From positions 10,158-74,157 of the forward strand of contig QIAN01000082.1 in the NCBI GenBank assembly GCA_003225005.1: 64,000 nt of DNA, given 5' to 3'. Source of the DNA: Acidobacteriota bacterium. GTDB lineage: Bacteria; Acidobacteriota; Terriglobia; Terriglobales; Acidobacteriaceae. The translations under genes and the position numbers were made by a program. Within the stretch, counting starts at the first letter, position 1, and each line of letters begins with the position of its first letter. Of the stretch, positions 9,935 to 17,743 are shown one piece after another. The notes under the pieces are model-generated. The model ran no database searches. It saw only the letters and a program-made list of their open reading frames with translations, and was not told where the DNA came from.

Positions 9935-11410
9935 TCACATAGCGGGTTCCGCAGTTACCCACTTCTTCCTGAGCCTGTACAGCAATACGCCGATAATCAG
10001 CACGATGCCGGTTGATCCGACGATCTTTACGAAGGCCAACACTTTGTTAGGCTCATCGGCCGCCGGAATCAGAGACAAGGCGATCGTCAGCAAAGTGGTA
10101 CAGAAGCCCAAGGAAGCCATCATCAGGGCAACCGGCTTGCCACCCGGCACGCGAATCACGTCGGGTCCGACCGGCTCACGTTGCAATTTGAACATGGCGG
10201 CGAAGAGATAGAGGAAAGGAATGAAATACGTGATCACGCTCATGCTGACCAGAACGTCGTAGGCGCCTTTGACGCTGGTGCCCGCTTGCCCCAGAACAAT
10301 AAAGACCACGCCAAATGCGGCTTGCGTCAACAGAGCAAACCAGGGCGTTCGCCAGCGGGGATGGAGCGCCCCGAAAATCGGGGGCAGAAAACGATCGAGG
10401 CCCGCCACAAAGGGTAGGCGCGCGACTGCAGCAAGAAAGGCTCCCGCGGCGCCCAGGTTGCTGAGGACGATCAGGACGGCTGCGAAGGGAATAATGCCAT
10501 TGTATCCAATCCGTTGTGTCGTTTTGGATATCGCCTGCATTAGGCCCTGCAAGTTGCTCACTTCCGATTGAGGCAGCGCGAGCAGGACGGCTACAGTTCC
10601 AAGGATGTAACACAATACGACGGTTGCGCCGGCGGTAAAAAGTGCAAGCGGAATGGATCGCCGCGGATTCTGGATTTCGTCGCCCATAAAGGATGCGGCT
10701 TCGCTTCCGGCGAAGGCAAAGATCAGCACGGACCAAAAGAGGACGTCCTTGAGTCTGAAGCTGGGAACGAGCGCGCTGGGAGCGAAGGAGGTGGCGGCAC
10801 CGAAGCGGTGCCACGCAATAAGGCCCAAGGTAACAATAATTGCCACCGGCACCCACATGGCGAGCGCCCCTAGGTTGTGCAGCCACGTGCCAACGTCCAA
10901 GCCAATGATGTTCAGGATTGCCACCACCGCCATCGCGAGCACGGAAAATACAATGTAATATCTCGCGTCGGATGAGAGATGCATCGTGGTGCGGGGAAGA
11001 ATGAACAACGCGTTGCCGGCGGCAAAATAAAGAACCGTGGGAAAATAAGGCAGATTGCATGCCCAGTATGTCCAAGCGGACATGAATCCGGCAAAATCGC
11101 CAAAGGCGTGTTTGCTCCAAACGTACAAACCGCCTTCGTTGGGATAACGCGAAGAAAGCTCGATCACGGAGAGGGCGAGAGGCGTGTAGAAGACGAGCCA
11201 GGCACCGATCCAAACTGCTATCGCACTAGGGCCAGCGGCGGCGGCGGTGGCAATCCAGCGCAGGCTGATGCCGGTAACCACGTAGAAAAACACCAGGTCC
11301 CGGAAGGCGAGTACACGCCGGGGCCGTTGGGGATCGGTCGCCTCGGCAACAGAAATACTCGGCCCGGCGAGGTTCAGATTTTCAGGCGGATTGCACGGTG
11401 GTTTCTTCAC
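9935..11410 (-). CDS. APC superfamily amino-acid permease
   Basis: A 491-residue polytopic membrane protein with about 12 hydrophobic segments. The signature of the amino-acid/polyamine/organocation superfamily is clear: GISLRWIATAAAAGPSAIAV in TM1 and ELSSRYPNEGGLYVWSKHAF between TM2 and TM3, then FAGSEAASFMGDE in TM6. It is closest in style to the glutamate/GABA or aspartate-type exchangers, but the substrate is not determinable. The start is a GTG at 11410. It lies 26 bases downstream of the homocysteine-methyltransferase-like gene on the same strand, suggesting cotranscription and a link to amino-acid or methylated-amine metabolism. Confidence 0.9.
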   Translation of the reverse strand: MKKPPCNPPENLNLAGPSISVAEATDPQRPRRVLAFRDLVFFYVVTGISLRWIATAAAAGPSAIAVWIGAWLVFYTPLALSVIELSSRYPNEGGLYVWSKHAFGDFAGFMSAWTYWACNLPYFPTVLYFAAGNALFILPRTTMHLSSDARYYIVFSVLAMAVVAILNIIGLDVGTWLHNLGALAMWVPVAIIVTLGLIAWHRFGAATSFAPSALVPSFRLKDVLFWSVLIFAFAGSEAASFMGDEIQNPRRSIPLALFTAGATVVLCYILGTVAVLLALPQSEVSNLQGLMQAISKTTQRIGYNGIIPFAAVLIVLSNLGAAGAFLAAVARLPFVAGLDRFLPPIFGALHPRWRTPWFALLTQAAFGVVFIVLGQAGTSVKGAYDVLVSMSVITYFIPFLYLFAAMFKLQREPVGPDVIRVPGGKPVALMMASLGFCTTLLTIALSLIPAADEPNKVLAFVKIVGSTGIVLIIGVLLYRLRKKWVTAEPAM

Positions 11411-11436
11411 TCGGTGAATTCCTGGCTCCGTCTCGG

Positions 11437-12438
11437 CTACTTCTTTACTGCGCCGGCCACCTTGTCATGATCGTAGTATTCATACGCCGACATTGGCTTT
11501 GCACCACCCTTCATCCACAAACGTGAATCTTCGGAGAGCTTGCCCAACACACGAGCCATCTCCCGTATGTGAGCGGCAACGGCACCGCAGCAAGCCCCGA
11601 TGTAGTTGATTCCGATCTCGCGCGCTCGCACCGAATAGTCGGCCATTTCTTTGCGCGTGAGTTGCAGCGGATCGAGCGCATAAGGAAATTCCGGTAAGCT
11701 GGTGAAGTCCGGTCTCTCCTTCGGCGTGCGGTAGGCAGTGGGCTGACATCCAAGATAGCCCGACACCGCCCGGCGCATCTGCTCCATAGCAGGCAGCATG
11801 TGTTCCGGCGGCCGTAAGCAATTCATGCCGACGATATCGGCGCCGGCATCGAACAACGCTTTCGCCGCCTCGGCTGCAGTCTTTCCTTCGGCGGTCTCGT
11901 CTTTGTTCTCGAAGCAGATGGTTACCATGGTAGGTAGCCCAGTCTTCCTCGCCCGCTCGACGGCGATCAGAGCTTCGCCCAGCCAGGAAAAAGTCTCCCC
12001 GATAACGAAATCAATGCCTTCACCCACCTGCACCGCGAGCTGCTCATCGAACGTCCTGCGGACCCGATTGGCTGCGGAGGGACTGTTGGGTTCATACATC
12101 CATGTCAGACTTAGATTCCCCGCCACCAGGCATCTATCCCCCGCAACCTCACGAGCGATACGGACAGCGGCACGATTCAAGTCCTCCAGGCGATTCTCCA
12201 GACCTACGGTTGCCAGTTTGTCGCGACTGGCATAGAACGTGAGCGCCTGCAGAACGTCGGCCCCTGCTTCACGAAACTCAATGTGCAGTTCACGAAGGGC
12301 ATCGGGATATGTGAGTGCCACTTCGGGCGTGAACGGACCCGCGCGAACCCATCCACGCTTTTCAAGCTCCAGCAAATAGCCGCCATCACCGAGGACCGGT
12401 CCTTCCTCGAGTCGCTCAAGAAGACCTCTCTTTTTCAT
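11437..12438 (-). CDS. Betaine-homocysteine S-methyltransferase-like enzyme
   Basis: A 333-residue pterin-independent homocysteine S-methyltransferase family protein. Zinc-thiolate ligands are visible: Cys207 in GMNCLRPP, and Cys283-Cys284 in YIGACCGAVAAH. The N-terminal GDGGYLLELEKRGW and EAGADVLQALTFYASRDKL segments match betaine-homocysteine methyltransferases better than the MMUM/YagD type. The reaction is methyl transfer from a betaine-like donor to homocysteine giving methionine, in the cytoplasm. AAGGAGCG lies about eight bases before the ATG. The next gene upstream on this strand is a decayed sarcosine/DAO-type oxidase, so this may once have been a betaine or sarcosine utilisation group. 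The exact methyl donor is inferred. Confidence 0.85.
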   Translation of the reverse strand: MKKRGLLERLEEGPVLGDGGYLLELEKRGWVRAGPFTPEVALTYPDALRELHIEFREAGADVLQALTFYASRDKLATVGLENRLEDLNRAAVRIAREVAGDRCLVAGNLSLTWMYEPNSPSAANRVRRTFDEQLAVQVGEGIDFVIGETFSWLGEALIAVERARKTGLPTMVTICFENKDETAEGKTAAEAAKALFDAGADIVGMNCLRPPEHMLPAMEQMRRAVSGYLGCQPTAYRTPKERPDFTSLPEFPYALDPLQLTRKEMADYSVRAREIGINYIGACCGAVAAHIREMARVLGKLSEDSRLWMKGGAKPMSAYEYYDHDKVAGAVKK

Positions 12439-12522
12439 GCATCGCTCCTTTTCCTGACTTTTGCGCTGACCCCTCAGCTACTTTCATGAGGCGCTCGGCC
12501 GTTAGCTCAGCCGGTCGACATG

Positions 12523-12540
12523 GCCGCCGGGGACGGCGGC
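12523..12540 (-). terminator. GC-rich hairpin between the decayed DAO gene and the methyltransferase gene
   Basis: A six-base-pair perfect stem (GCCGCC / GGCGGC) with a six-base loop lies just after the stop of the DAO pseudogene on the minus strand. There is no following T run, so it is at best a weak or factor-dependent pause site. Confidence 0.25.
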
Positions 12541-12549
12541 ACCACAAAC

Positions 12550-13340
12550 CTAGTCGTCTTTGTACTCGTATTCCGCCTTGATAGTAAGCCCCTCGGCAAA
12601 CCGACCGAGCCAAAAAGGGCTGATGTCAACGGTTTTGCCGCATCTATCGAGCAACAGTTCAGACATGACTAGCCCGATTGCCCGAGAAATCTTGAATCCC
12701 ATGCCAGAAAAACCGGCGCACACAAACAGGCCGTCCACTCCTGGAATTTCCCGCAGAGGCGGGCGCGAATCCGGCGTCATCTCACAGACGCCCGTAACTC
12801 CGCACATAATTTCAGCATTCTGACGTTTCCGAACACGGCGGCAGCCATGCTCGATGAGTTCTTCCAGGGATTCTACCGAAGCGTTTTGCAGAAAATTCTC
12901 CGGGTCTACGCCGCGGTGGCCGTTGAAATCCCCGACCAGAAAATTGTCGAGCCCGTCGGTAAGTTGCAGTGGCGGAGTCGATGCACGCACATCCGTTCCC
13001 TTTCATCCCCGGCGCATTCCTCAGAATCGCTACCTGATGATATTCGGACTCAATCGGCAGATCGTACGCGACCTGCCGAAACAGGGGTACCCGTGGCAGC
13101 AACCACCACCGGCGCGTCGATCTCTCGGTACTAACCCCACGGATGTGCTCATGTTCTAACCGAAAGTTGGAAGCACGGGTGCGGGGCAGACACTCGCCCC
13201 ATGCCCACACAATCCTTGTCCAGGACGATGATGCTCCCCGGCTTGCGCTGCGCGAGGTGAAATGCAATCGATGCGCCCATCACGCCGGCTCCCAAAATTA
13301 CGATGTCAGCAGTCTTCGGCGCAGAGTGGCCGTTGTTCAT
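12550..13340 (-). pseudogene. FAD-dependent DAO-family oxidoreductase (sarcosine/glycine-oxidase-like), decayed
   Basis: The ATG at 13340 opens a Rossmann FAD site (TADIVILGAGVMGASIAFHL) that stops after about 63 residues. A second frame then carries VAYDLPIESEYHQVAIL, with IDAPVVVAATGTPVSAGR in yet another frame. A third frame (12990-12550) gives the normal C-terminus with GVTGVCEMTPDSRP, then GVDGLFVCAGFSGMGFKIS. Together only about 260 residues remain of the usual 380-400, so there are at least two frame changes plus an internal deletion. Its ATG overlaps the stop of the upstream phytoene-desaturase-like gene (ATGA), showing that the two were once translationally coupled. Confidence 0.8.
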
Positions 13341-14965
13341 CCGTCAGCTCCGTTAAAGTGCCATTTCTTCACATCTCGCAAGACCTGATGAGCCGCATTG
13401 TGACCGGGAGCGCCAGTGACTCCGCCACCGGGATGCGCTCCCGCGCCGCACAGATACAGCCCCGCGATTGGCGTCCGGTACTGCGACCACCCAGGGACAG
13501 GGCGCATGAAGAATAACTGTTCGAGCGTCAAGTCACCGTGGAAAATGTTCCCTTCCGTCAGACCATACGTCCGCTCTAGATCAAGCGGGGTTAGGACTTG
13601 TCGCGCCACAATCGCACCAGGCACATTCGGAGCATACTCGGCAATTTTCTTCACCACGCGATCGCCCAGAAGTTCACGCTTTTCGTCCCACGTACCCTCC
13701 CGCAGGCGATAGGGTACGTACTGCACGAAGCACGTCAAGATGTGCTTGCCCACCGGGGCAAGGGAAGCGTCCGCATTAGAAGAGACCACACAATCTACCC
13801 ATAGTTCCTCCGGGATCTCACCGGACCTGGAGATGGCATAGCAGCGCTCCGCAAACTCAAGCGACGAAACCACGGTGTAAAACGTACGCTCCAAAGGAGT
13901 GGCGTTTCGAGGAGTTCCGGTGAAGCGCGGTTCCTCCGCCATCACCATATTTACCTTCGCACATGGGCCATCCATCTTGATTCCACGCACTGCACGGACA
14001 AAATCTTCGGGAAGTTCGCTGGCTGGGATCATCCTCAGGAACGTACTCTTAGGGTCGGCGTTTGAGAGCACGAGCCTGCCACTAATCTCCATTCCATCTT
14101 CAAGAACCACACCGCAAACCCGCCCGTTCCGCACAGCAATCTGTGCCACCGGAGCAGAAGTCCGAATCTCAGCACCGAATTGTCGTGCCGCTGCCGAAAG
14201 CGCCTGAGTGATGGCGCCCATCCCCCCCATTACATGCCCATAGAAGCCTTGCAGTTCATGTCCCCCGCCACTCAGCAAATGAAAAAGCAAACCGATCGCA
14301 GTGCCTGGTTGAAATGGCCCGCCATGCTTGCCGTAGACGTTGTTGGCGAGAAATAGGGTCTTGATTTTGTCGGATTCATAATGGCGATCCAGAAAGTCAC
14401 CCAAACTCCCGGTCAAGAAGGAGATGAGCTGCGAAATTTCCGAGTTGGAGATCGCCCGGAATCGTCTGGCAACCCGAAACATATCCGACCAACCTTGCAG
14501 GCTGCGCGTATCGATTTCCGGCGGTGGCTCCAGAAAGAATGGCTGCAAGTAACGAGCCAATTTTTTCAGCTGATCGTCGATGCGTACAAAAGCCTCGGCA
14601 TCTTTGAAAGATATCTTGCGAAACTCGGCGGCAGCCCGATCCCGGTCCGCCCACCATGGCACCACTTGACCATCGGCGAAAGGTACCTGAATCGCGGGAT
14701 CGCACGGTATCATGCGAAGCCCGTGCTCCGGCAGATTGAGATCGCTGATCACTTCAGGCCGCAGCATGCTCGCAATATAAGAAGTAGTGGACACGCGGCA
14801 GCCGGGGGCAATTTCCTCCGTCACGCAACAACCGCCTACGATATGTCGGCGTTCGAGGACGAGCGTCGACATTCCGGCACGCGCCAGATAAGCGGCGGCG
14901 GTCAGCCCGTTGTGACCACCGCCCACCACAATCGCGTCGTAACGCTGTCTGGAATTGGGCGCCAC
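13337..14965 (-). CDS. Phytoene-desaturase-like FAD/NAD(P) oxidoreductase (CrtI/PYROXD2 type)
   Basis: A 542-residue protein starting with a dinucleotide-binding motif, VVGGGHNGLTAAAYLARAG, and the adjoining LERRHIVGGCCVTEEI of the CrtI/PYROXD2 amine-oxidase-like superfamily. The C-terminus carries the second FAD-contact block (GLYLCGAGAHPGGGVTGAPG). The length is normal and no damage is seen. Members are used in carotenoid desaturation but also in many undefined dehydrogenations. No carotenoid gene lies nearby, so carotenoid synthesis is not supported. The neighbouring DAO and homocysteine-methyltransferase genes suggest an amine-oxidation context, as inference. Confidence 0.87.
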   Translation of the reverse strand: MAPNSRQRYDAIVVGGGHNGLTAAAYLARAGMSTLVLERRHIVGGCCVTEEIAPGCRVSTTSYIASMLRPEVISDLNLPEHGLRMIPCDPAIQVPFADGQVVPWWADRDRAAAEFRKISFKDAEAFVRIDDQLKKLARYLQPFFLEPPPEIDTRSLQGWSDMFRVARRFRAISNSEISQLISFLTGSLGDFLDRHYESDKIKTLFLANNVYGKHGGPFQPGTAIGLLFHLLSGGGHELQGFYGHVMGGMGAITQALSAAARQFGAEIRTSAPVAQIAVRNGRVCGVVLEDGMEISGRLVLSNADPKSTFLRMIPASELPEDFVRAVRGIKMDGPCAKVNMVMAEEPRFTGTPRNATPLERTFYTVVSSLEFAERCYAISRSGEIPEELWVDCVVSSNADASLAPVGKHILTCFVQYVPYRLREGTWDEKRELLGDRVVKKIAEYAPNVPGAIVARQVLTPLDLERTYGLTEGNIFHGDLTLEQLFFMRPVPGWSQYRTPIAGLYLCGAGAHPGGGVTGAPGHNAAHQVLRDVKKWHFNGADG

Positions 14966-15589
14966 CCTGGTAGTGTATCCCCACTGATGTGCTGGCCGCG
15001 GGCAGCTTGCAGTACCGAAAAAACCCTGGAAATTGCATGGAAATCAAAATAAGGCCTGGATAAGAGAGCATCCCTACCATCCATACCGTTTCGAAGGGAA
15101 AGCGGGATATTCAGAGTGGTTGCGGTGGAGAAAGTCTTAAGTGTGGCAGGAACTAGCTTGCGAGCGATCCTCCTGCCCGATCGCGAAAGTTACCAATCAA
15201 GGCTGTCCTGTGCGCAGCTGGGCGTGTCGGCACCATCGTTCCTTCGCCTACGTGCCTTGCCTCTCCTTATGGGAAGTGTTCTGTACGAGGTCGCGTGAAC
15301 GAATCACTTGGGAGTGAACCAAGTCGGCGCGGATAAAACCCATTCGAAGGTTACGCCGTGATGCGCCGAAAGGTGCACGAAGACCCGTTGTGACCTTGGG
15401 CGCCGTTCCAATCACGCTCCAGTCAGCTCTGCCCAAGCTCTAATCGTGCGTCACCAGGCCTTCGTATCTGGGCACCGTGCTCATTCCTCGATCCATCCGC
15501 GGATTCGCGCCTCCGCTCGCAGTCACGAACAGGGATTAGGAATCGCTATTTCGGGGTTCTAAACAAAACCTTCCGGCTCTGATCAGTGT
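14966..15589. other. Non-coding stretch upstream of the efflux operon
   Basis: About 620 bases between two divergent genes. Short frames occur on both strands but none has a ribosome site or recognisable product. I see no RNA gene, repeat or convincing sigma70 promoter in it. Confidence 0.4.
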
Positions 15590-15605
15590 TGTTCGGTCAT
15601 GGACA
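15590..15605 (+). promoter_or_regulatory. Upstream activator site 1 (dyad, TGTTC-N6-GGACA)
   Basis: TGTTCGGTCATGGACA is an imperfect dyad (TGTTC against GGACA, 4 of 5 symmetric positions). The 17-base unit recurs at 15610 with 14 of 17 identities, exactly 20 bp further on. It is centred near -125 relative to the predicted sigma54 start, a normal place for an NtrC-class enhancer. Confidence 0.6.
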
Positions 15606-15609
15606 CCCT

Positions 15610-15625
15610 CGTTCGGGAATGGACA
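15610..15625 (+). promoter_or_regulatory. Upstream activator site 2 (dyad, CGTTC-N6-GGACA)
   Basis: CGTTCGGGAATGGACA is the second copy of the enhancer-like element. It lies two helical turns from the first, so both would face the same side of the DNA, and is centred near -105. The likely binder is the NtrC-class regulator encoded at 38645, by position and class only. Confidence 0.6.
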
Positions 15626-15695
15626 CTCAATCCTGCCGCGATACGCTTGATACGAAGTTATCTTCCGTGTTTTCACCATTTGGCCCTCCTGAAAG

Positions 15696-15712
15696 TTGGT
15701 GCAGCGGTTGCT
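15696..15712 (+). promoter_or_regulatory. Sigma54 (-24/-12) promoter of the ADOP efflux operon
   Basis: TTGGTGCAGCGGTTGCT fits the sigma54 consensus YTGGCACGRNNNTTGCW at 14 of 17 positions, with GG (15698-15699) and GC (15710-15711) in the required spacing and an intact TTGC block. The deduced start of transcription is near 15723, only about three bases before the adaptor ATG at 15726, so the transcript would be almost leaderless. Support comes from the two tandem dyads upstream and the NtrC-class regulator encoded in the same block. Confidence 0.65.
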
Positions 15713-15725
15713 TACGAGCAAAGCA

Positions 15726-16985
15726 ATGGACATCGCTCGGCCTGAATTCAGGCTCCAGAAGCGCCGCCGACAGATCGTTCTTTTCGGGGCCGGAGCCGTG
15801 CTGGTTGTGGCGGTATCGATTGGGGTCATGAGGCTGAAGCCGGCGGCTCCCTCCGTCGAGCGCGGAACCGTGTGGACCGATCTCGTGAAACGAGGATCCA
15901 TGCTGCGGCAGGTGAGGGGACCGGGTTCGTTGATGCCGGTGCAGGAAGCGGTTCGTCAGATTCCCGCCGAAACCGAAGCGACGGTAGTGCGTATTCGTGT
16001 GCTGCCGGGCACGCAGGTGCAAGCTGACACCGTTCTACTCGAGATGAGCAATTCGCAGGTCGAGCAAGCAGCGATTGACGCGCAGCTTCAATTGAAAGCG
16101 GCCGAAGCGGAGTATCAAAGCCTGCGTGTGCGGCTCGACAGCGACCTCATGACCCAGAAAGCCGGCGCCGCAACCGTGAATGCGGACTACAGTCAGGCGC
16201 AACGACAGGCCGACACGGACAAAGCGCTTTACGACCTCGGCGTAATTTCAGGTCTGGCTTACAAGTCATCCAAGGGCAAAGCGGACGAACTCACCACCAG
16301 AAATGACCTCGAAGGGCAGAGGCTGACGATCAACAAGAAAGCCATCGAGACACAGCTCGCGCAGGAGCAGGCGAAGGTAGACCAGGCGCGCACTCTCGCC
16401 GCACTAAAGCAAAAGCAACTCGATGCGCTTAGAGTTCGAGCTGGCATCGGCGGGGTGTTGGTCGATCTCCCCATGCAGGTAGGCCAGCACGTTCAGCCTG
16501 GAACCATGCTGGCCAAAGTGGTGCAGCCAGAACACCTGATGGCCGCATTGAAGATCGCGGAAACGCAAGCGCGCGATGTGCAGTTTGGCGAGCCCGCATC
16601 GATCGACACACACAACGGCATCATCAGCGGCACGGTGATGCGGGTCGATCCTGCAGTACAAAACGGAACCGTCACCGTGGACGTCAAACTAACAGGCGAA
16701 CTGCCCAAGGGAGCCCGGCCCGATCTCAGCGTCGACGGAACCATCGACCTGGAGCGGCTGGACAATGTGCTTTATGTGGGGCGGCCGGCATTCGGACAGG
16801 AAAACAGCACCATCAGCCTGTTCAAGATGGACACCGATGGCAAAGAGGCCGTGCGCGTCCCGGTCAAGGTGGGACGCGAATCGGTGAATTCAATTCAGAT
16901 TTTTGAGGGACTTCACGAAGGCGACACCGTAATTCTTTCCGACATGTCGCGGTGGGACAAGACGGATCGTATCCGCCTTGAGTGA
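15726..16985 (+). CDS. HlyD/MacA-family periplasmic adaptor (membrane fusion protein)
   Basis: About 419 residues from the ATG at 15726; an upstream TTG at 15696 lies inside the promoter and is not credible. A short basic N-terminus (RLQKRRRQ) precedes one membrane anchor (residues about 14-32). Then come the first half of the lipoyl/barrel-sandwich domain (VRIRVLPGTQVQADTVLLEM), a long coiled-coil hairpin (about 110-235, QLQLKAAEAEYQSL to ALKQKQLDAL), the second lipoyl half (VDLPMQVGQHVQPGTMLAKV) and a beta-barrel with membrane-proximal domain. It should link the inner-membrane permeases to the TolC-type channel encoded downstream. It is the first gene of the efflux block and the only adaptor in it. 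Confidence 0.92.
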   Translation: MDIARPEFRLQKRRRQIVLFGAGAVLVVAVSIGVMRLKPAAPSVERGTVWTDLVKRGSMLRQVRGPGSLMPVQEAVRQIPAETEATVVRIRVLPGTQVQADTVLLEMSNSQVEQAAIDAQLQLKAAEAEYQSLRVRLDSDLMTQKAGAATVNADYSQAQRQADTDKALYDLGVISGLAYKSSKGKADELTTRNDLEGQRLTINKKAIETQLAQEQAKVDQARTLAALKQKQLDALRVRAGIGGVLVDLPMQVGQHVQPGTMLAKVVQPEHLMAALKIAETQARDVQFGEPASIDTHNGIISGTVMRVDPAVQNGTVTVDVKLTGELPKGARPDLSVDGTIDLERLDNVLYVGRPAFGQENSTISLFKMDTDGKEAVRVPVKVGRESVNSIQIFEGLHEGDTVILSDMSRWDKTDRIRLE

Positions 16986-17017
16986 AACTTACATCACGAA
17001 TTCGAGGCAAATAACTT

Positions 17018-17743
17018 ATGACCGAAGCGGGGCAACCACTGATCCAGATTCAGGACCTGACCAAAGTCTTTTACACCGACGAGATCGAAACCCACGCACT
17101 CTCCGGAGTGCACCTTTCCATTAATAAAGGAGAGTACGTGGCAATGTCGGGCCCTTCAGGGTGCGGCAAATCGACGCTGCTGTCGATCATTGGCCTGCTG
17201 GATACGCCCACGGAAGGACAGTACTCGCTGAATGGGAAGACAGTCGAGAATCTCGATTTTGCCGAACGCTCGCGGATTCGCAATCAAGAGATCGGATTCA
17301 TCTTCCAGAGTTTCAACCTGATCGGCGACTTGACTGTGTATGAAAACGTCGAGCTGCCGCTCACGTATCGGCAGAGAATGCCTGCTCCGGACCGCAAGAA
17401 GCGGGTGATGGAGGCGCTGGAACGCGTGGGCATGGCGCACCGCCTCCGGCACTATCCATCGCAGCTTTCCGGCGGCCAGCAGCAGCGTGTCGCCGTGGCG
17501 CGCGCTCTGGGCGGGAAGCCTTCCATCCTGCTGGCGGACGAGCCTACCGGAAATCTCGACTCGCGCAACGGCGAAGCCGTGATGGACCTGCTGCAGAACC
17601 TGCACCGCGAGGGCGCAACGATCTGCATGGTGACGCATGATCCGCGCTTCGCCAAGCATGCGCAACGGGAAGTGCATCTGTTCGACGGCAAGGTGGTGGC
17701 GGAAGAAGCACTGAAAAAGCTGATGGCGGATGTGCACGCATGA
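17018..17743 (+). CDS. ABC transporter ATP-binding protein (MacB/LolD type)
   Basis: A 241-residue nucleotide-binding domain. Walker A is GPSGCGKST (residues 45-53), with Q-loop text IFQSFNLIGDLTVYENVELP, the signature LSGGQQQRVAVARAL, Walker B ILLADEPTGNLDS with a normal D-loop Asp, and the switch histidine in MVTHDP. It belongs to the mechanotransmission (MacB/LolCDE/FtsE) group that pairs with FtsX-type permeases. The stop overlaps the start of the first ADOP gene (ATGA), implying translational coupling. It is the likely engine for most or all permeases in the block. Confidence 0.95.
   Translation: MTEAGQPLIQIQDLTKVFYTDEIETHALSGVHLSINKGEYVAMSGPSGCGKSTLLSIIGLLDTPTEGQYSLNGKTVENLDFAERSRIRNQEIGFIFQSFNLIGDLTVYENVELPLTYRQRMPAPDRKKRVMEALERVGMAHRLRHYPSQLSGGQQQRVAVARALGGKPSILLADEPTGNLDSRNGEAVMDLLQNLHREGATICMVTHDPRFAKHAQREVHLFDGKVVAEEALKKLMADVHA

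Noticed and set aside
12499-12516. tRNA-like D-arm text (GTTAGCTCAGCCGGT)
   Set aside because: No anticodon arm, T arm or acceptor stem can be formed around it.
15696-15725. Ten-residue N-terminal extension of the adaptor from a TTG start
   Set aside because: It coincides exactly with the sigma54 promoter and lacks a ribosome site; the ATG at 15726 gives a normal adaptor N-terminus.
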